From contig CAMDAN010000014.1 of assembly GCA_945888535.1 (NCBI GenBank), positions 1 to 37,482 of the forward strand: 37,482 nt of DNA, written 5' to 3'. A program made the position numbers and the translations under genes. The first letter of the stretch is position 1. Each line of letters begins with the position of its first letter. This DNA is from Bordetella parapertussis (GTDB taxonomy: Bacteria; Pseudomonadota; Gammaproteobacteria; Burkholderiales; Burkholderiaceae_C). Shown here in pieces: positions 36,563-37,482 of this stretch. Under the pieces are notes generated by a model. That model worked only from the letters and a program-made list of their open reading frames with translations. It ran no database searches and had not been told where the DNA came from.

Positions 36563-37482
36563 TCAAGCGTAGCGCTGACTCGCCAACCTAGCCCCTTCAG
36601 ACAAGGCCTTGAGCTTGCGCTCAGCCACATCTCGCGTCATAGGTGCTAAGCCGCAGTTGGTACAAGCAATCAAGCGGTGTTTGGGTACGAACTGCAAAGC
36701 GCGACCAATGGTGTCGGCGATTTGTTCTGGCGTTTCAATTTCTGCGCTGGCGACATCAATAACCCCGACCATCACGTCTTTGCCTTCAAGCAATTTCATC
36801 ATTTCCATAGGCACATGCGAATGAAAACATTCCAAACTCACCTGTTGGATGCTGCTCTTGGCTAACGCTGGGAATACTTTTTCGTACTGACGCCATTCGT
36901 CGCCCAGCGTTTTTTTCCAGTTGTTGTTGGCTTCTATTCCGTAGCCATAACAAATGTGGACTGCGGTGGTGCAGGTCAAACCTTGCGCTGCCCGTTCTAG
37001 CGCTTTGACGCCCCAATCCGCGGCCTCGTCCATGTACACATTGAACGCAGGTTCATCAAACTGAATGATATCCACCCCATCAGCTTGGAGAGCCAGCGCC
37101 TCTTGGTTAAGTAGCTCCGCAAAAGCCATCGCCATCTTGACTTTGTCGCCATAAAAACGGTCAGCCACGGTATCGACAATCGTCATCGGGCCGGGCAAAG
37201 TGAATTTAAGTTTTTTCTTGGTGTGGGCCCGCGCCAATTGGGCCTCGAAGGCGTGTACACGCCCTTTTAAGCGCAACGGGGAAATCACCTGCGGAACCTG
37301 GGCGTCGTAGCGGTTGTTTCGAATGCCCATGGTGACCTTGTTTTGAAAGTCAATGCCTTCAACGTGTTCTACAAAGCCATGAACGAAATGCTGGCGCGCT
37401 TGTTCGCCGTCTCCAATGACATCAATTCCTGCGTCCTCTTGCGCCTTGATCCACAGCAAGGTGGCGTCGCGCTTAACCTGTA
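36563..37482 (-). CDS. mesD: MesD-type core methionine synthase (5' end cut off)
   Basis: Partial gene; the frame runs in from beyond the right edge (first residues seen QVKRDATLLWIKAQEDAGID), so about 306 of an expected 340 or so residues are present. It matches the C-terminal catalytic domain of cobalamin-independent methionine synthase. Zinc ligands are visible: His and Cys in AVHICYGYG, Glu in VSLECFHSH, and Cys in CTNCGLAP. The motif pair GEQARQHFVHGFVEHVEGID and WKKTLGDEWRQYEKVFP is that of MesD, which, unlike MetE, lacks the folate-binding N-terminal domain. MesD needs a DUF1852 partner (MesX), expected just upstream outside the window. Confidence 0.85.
   Translation of the reverse strand, partial: QVKRDATLLWIKAQEDAGIDVIGDGEQARQHFVHGFVEHVEGIDFQNKVTMGIRNNRYDAQVPQVISPLRLKGRVHAFEAQLARAHTKKKLKFTLPGPMTIVDTVADRFYGDKVKMAMAFAELLNQEALALQADGVDIIQFDEPAFNVYMDEAADWGVKALERAAQGLTCTTAVHICYGYGIEANNNWKKTLGDEWRQYEKVFPALAKSSIQQVSLECFHSHVPMEMMKLLEGKDVMVGVIDVASAEIETPEQIADTIGRALQFVPKHRLIACTNCGLAPMTRDVAERKLKALSEGARLASQRYA

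Noticed and set aside
1..37482. Insertion sequences, prophage, CRISPR arrays or attachment sites
   Set aside because: No transposase, integrase or phage-like gene, no spaced direct-repeat array, and no tRNA-end duplication was seen.

Overview
The window looks like chromosomal DNA of a betaproteobacterium of the order Burkholderiales, most likely Comamonadaceae (relatives of Rhodoferax, Limnohabitans or Polaromonas). This is judged from the style of the proteins, from the block of triosephosphate isomerase, secG, tRNA-Leu and the complex I operon, and from the neighbourhoods pmbA-yjgA-mog and tsaD-GNAT-ybiB-cobA. Base composition is moderate, near half G+C by eye. Coding density is very high. 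I see no insertion sequence, prophage or CRISPR array, and no gene-free stretch reaches 300 bases.

Region 1 (1-12.5 kb, minus strand) is the NADH:quinone oxidoreductase operon in the order nuoA-B-C-D-E-F-G-H-I-J-K-L-M, complete except that the 3' end of nuoM runs off the left edge. Its apparent upstream part (12.6-17.6 kb, same strand) is rpsO, pnp, a quinone-oxidoreductase-like gene, tpiA, secG and a tRNA-Leu(GAG). rpsO ends in a good intrinsic terminator. From pnp down to nuoM I see hairpins but no canonical T-tailed terminator, so the tRNA may sit inside a long mRNA.

Region 2 (17.7-31.2 kb, both strands) is housekeeping: an orphan amino-acid-type periplasmic binding protein, a small heat-shock protein whose ribosome-binding site lies in an imperfect hairpin (candidate RNA thermometer), tsaD, a GNAT acetyltransferase, ybiB, cobA, a universal stress protein behind a perfect FNR/ANR-type box, an HI0933-type flavoprotein, rpsU, a YqeY-like gene, pmbA, yjgA, mog, cysE, trmJ and suhB.

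Region 3 (31.2-36.6 kb) is the most interesting part. Two divergent operons leave one AT-rich promoter carrying repeated TTTTGAC elements. Leftward: a cysteine-free Rrf2-type regulator, a TIGR03643/DUF2805-type protein, a 57-residue cysteine-rich protein and a DUF3429 membrane protein. Rightward: a MerR-type regulator with an unusual C-terminal part, DUF2237, DUF2256, an iron-sulphur photolyase/cryptochrome (FeS-BCP/PhrB type) and an exported SOUL-type haem-binding protein. The genes in each arm overlap or nearly abut, so they probably act together in a light, flavin or oxidative-stress response in which most partners have no known function.

Region 4 (right edge) is the 5'-truncated end of a MesD-type core methionine synthase. 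Starts were moved inward from the longest reading frame wherever a ribosome-binding site or family N-terminus supported it. Family assignments come from recognition of sequence motifs, not from database searches.
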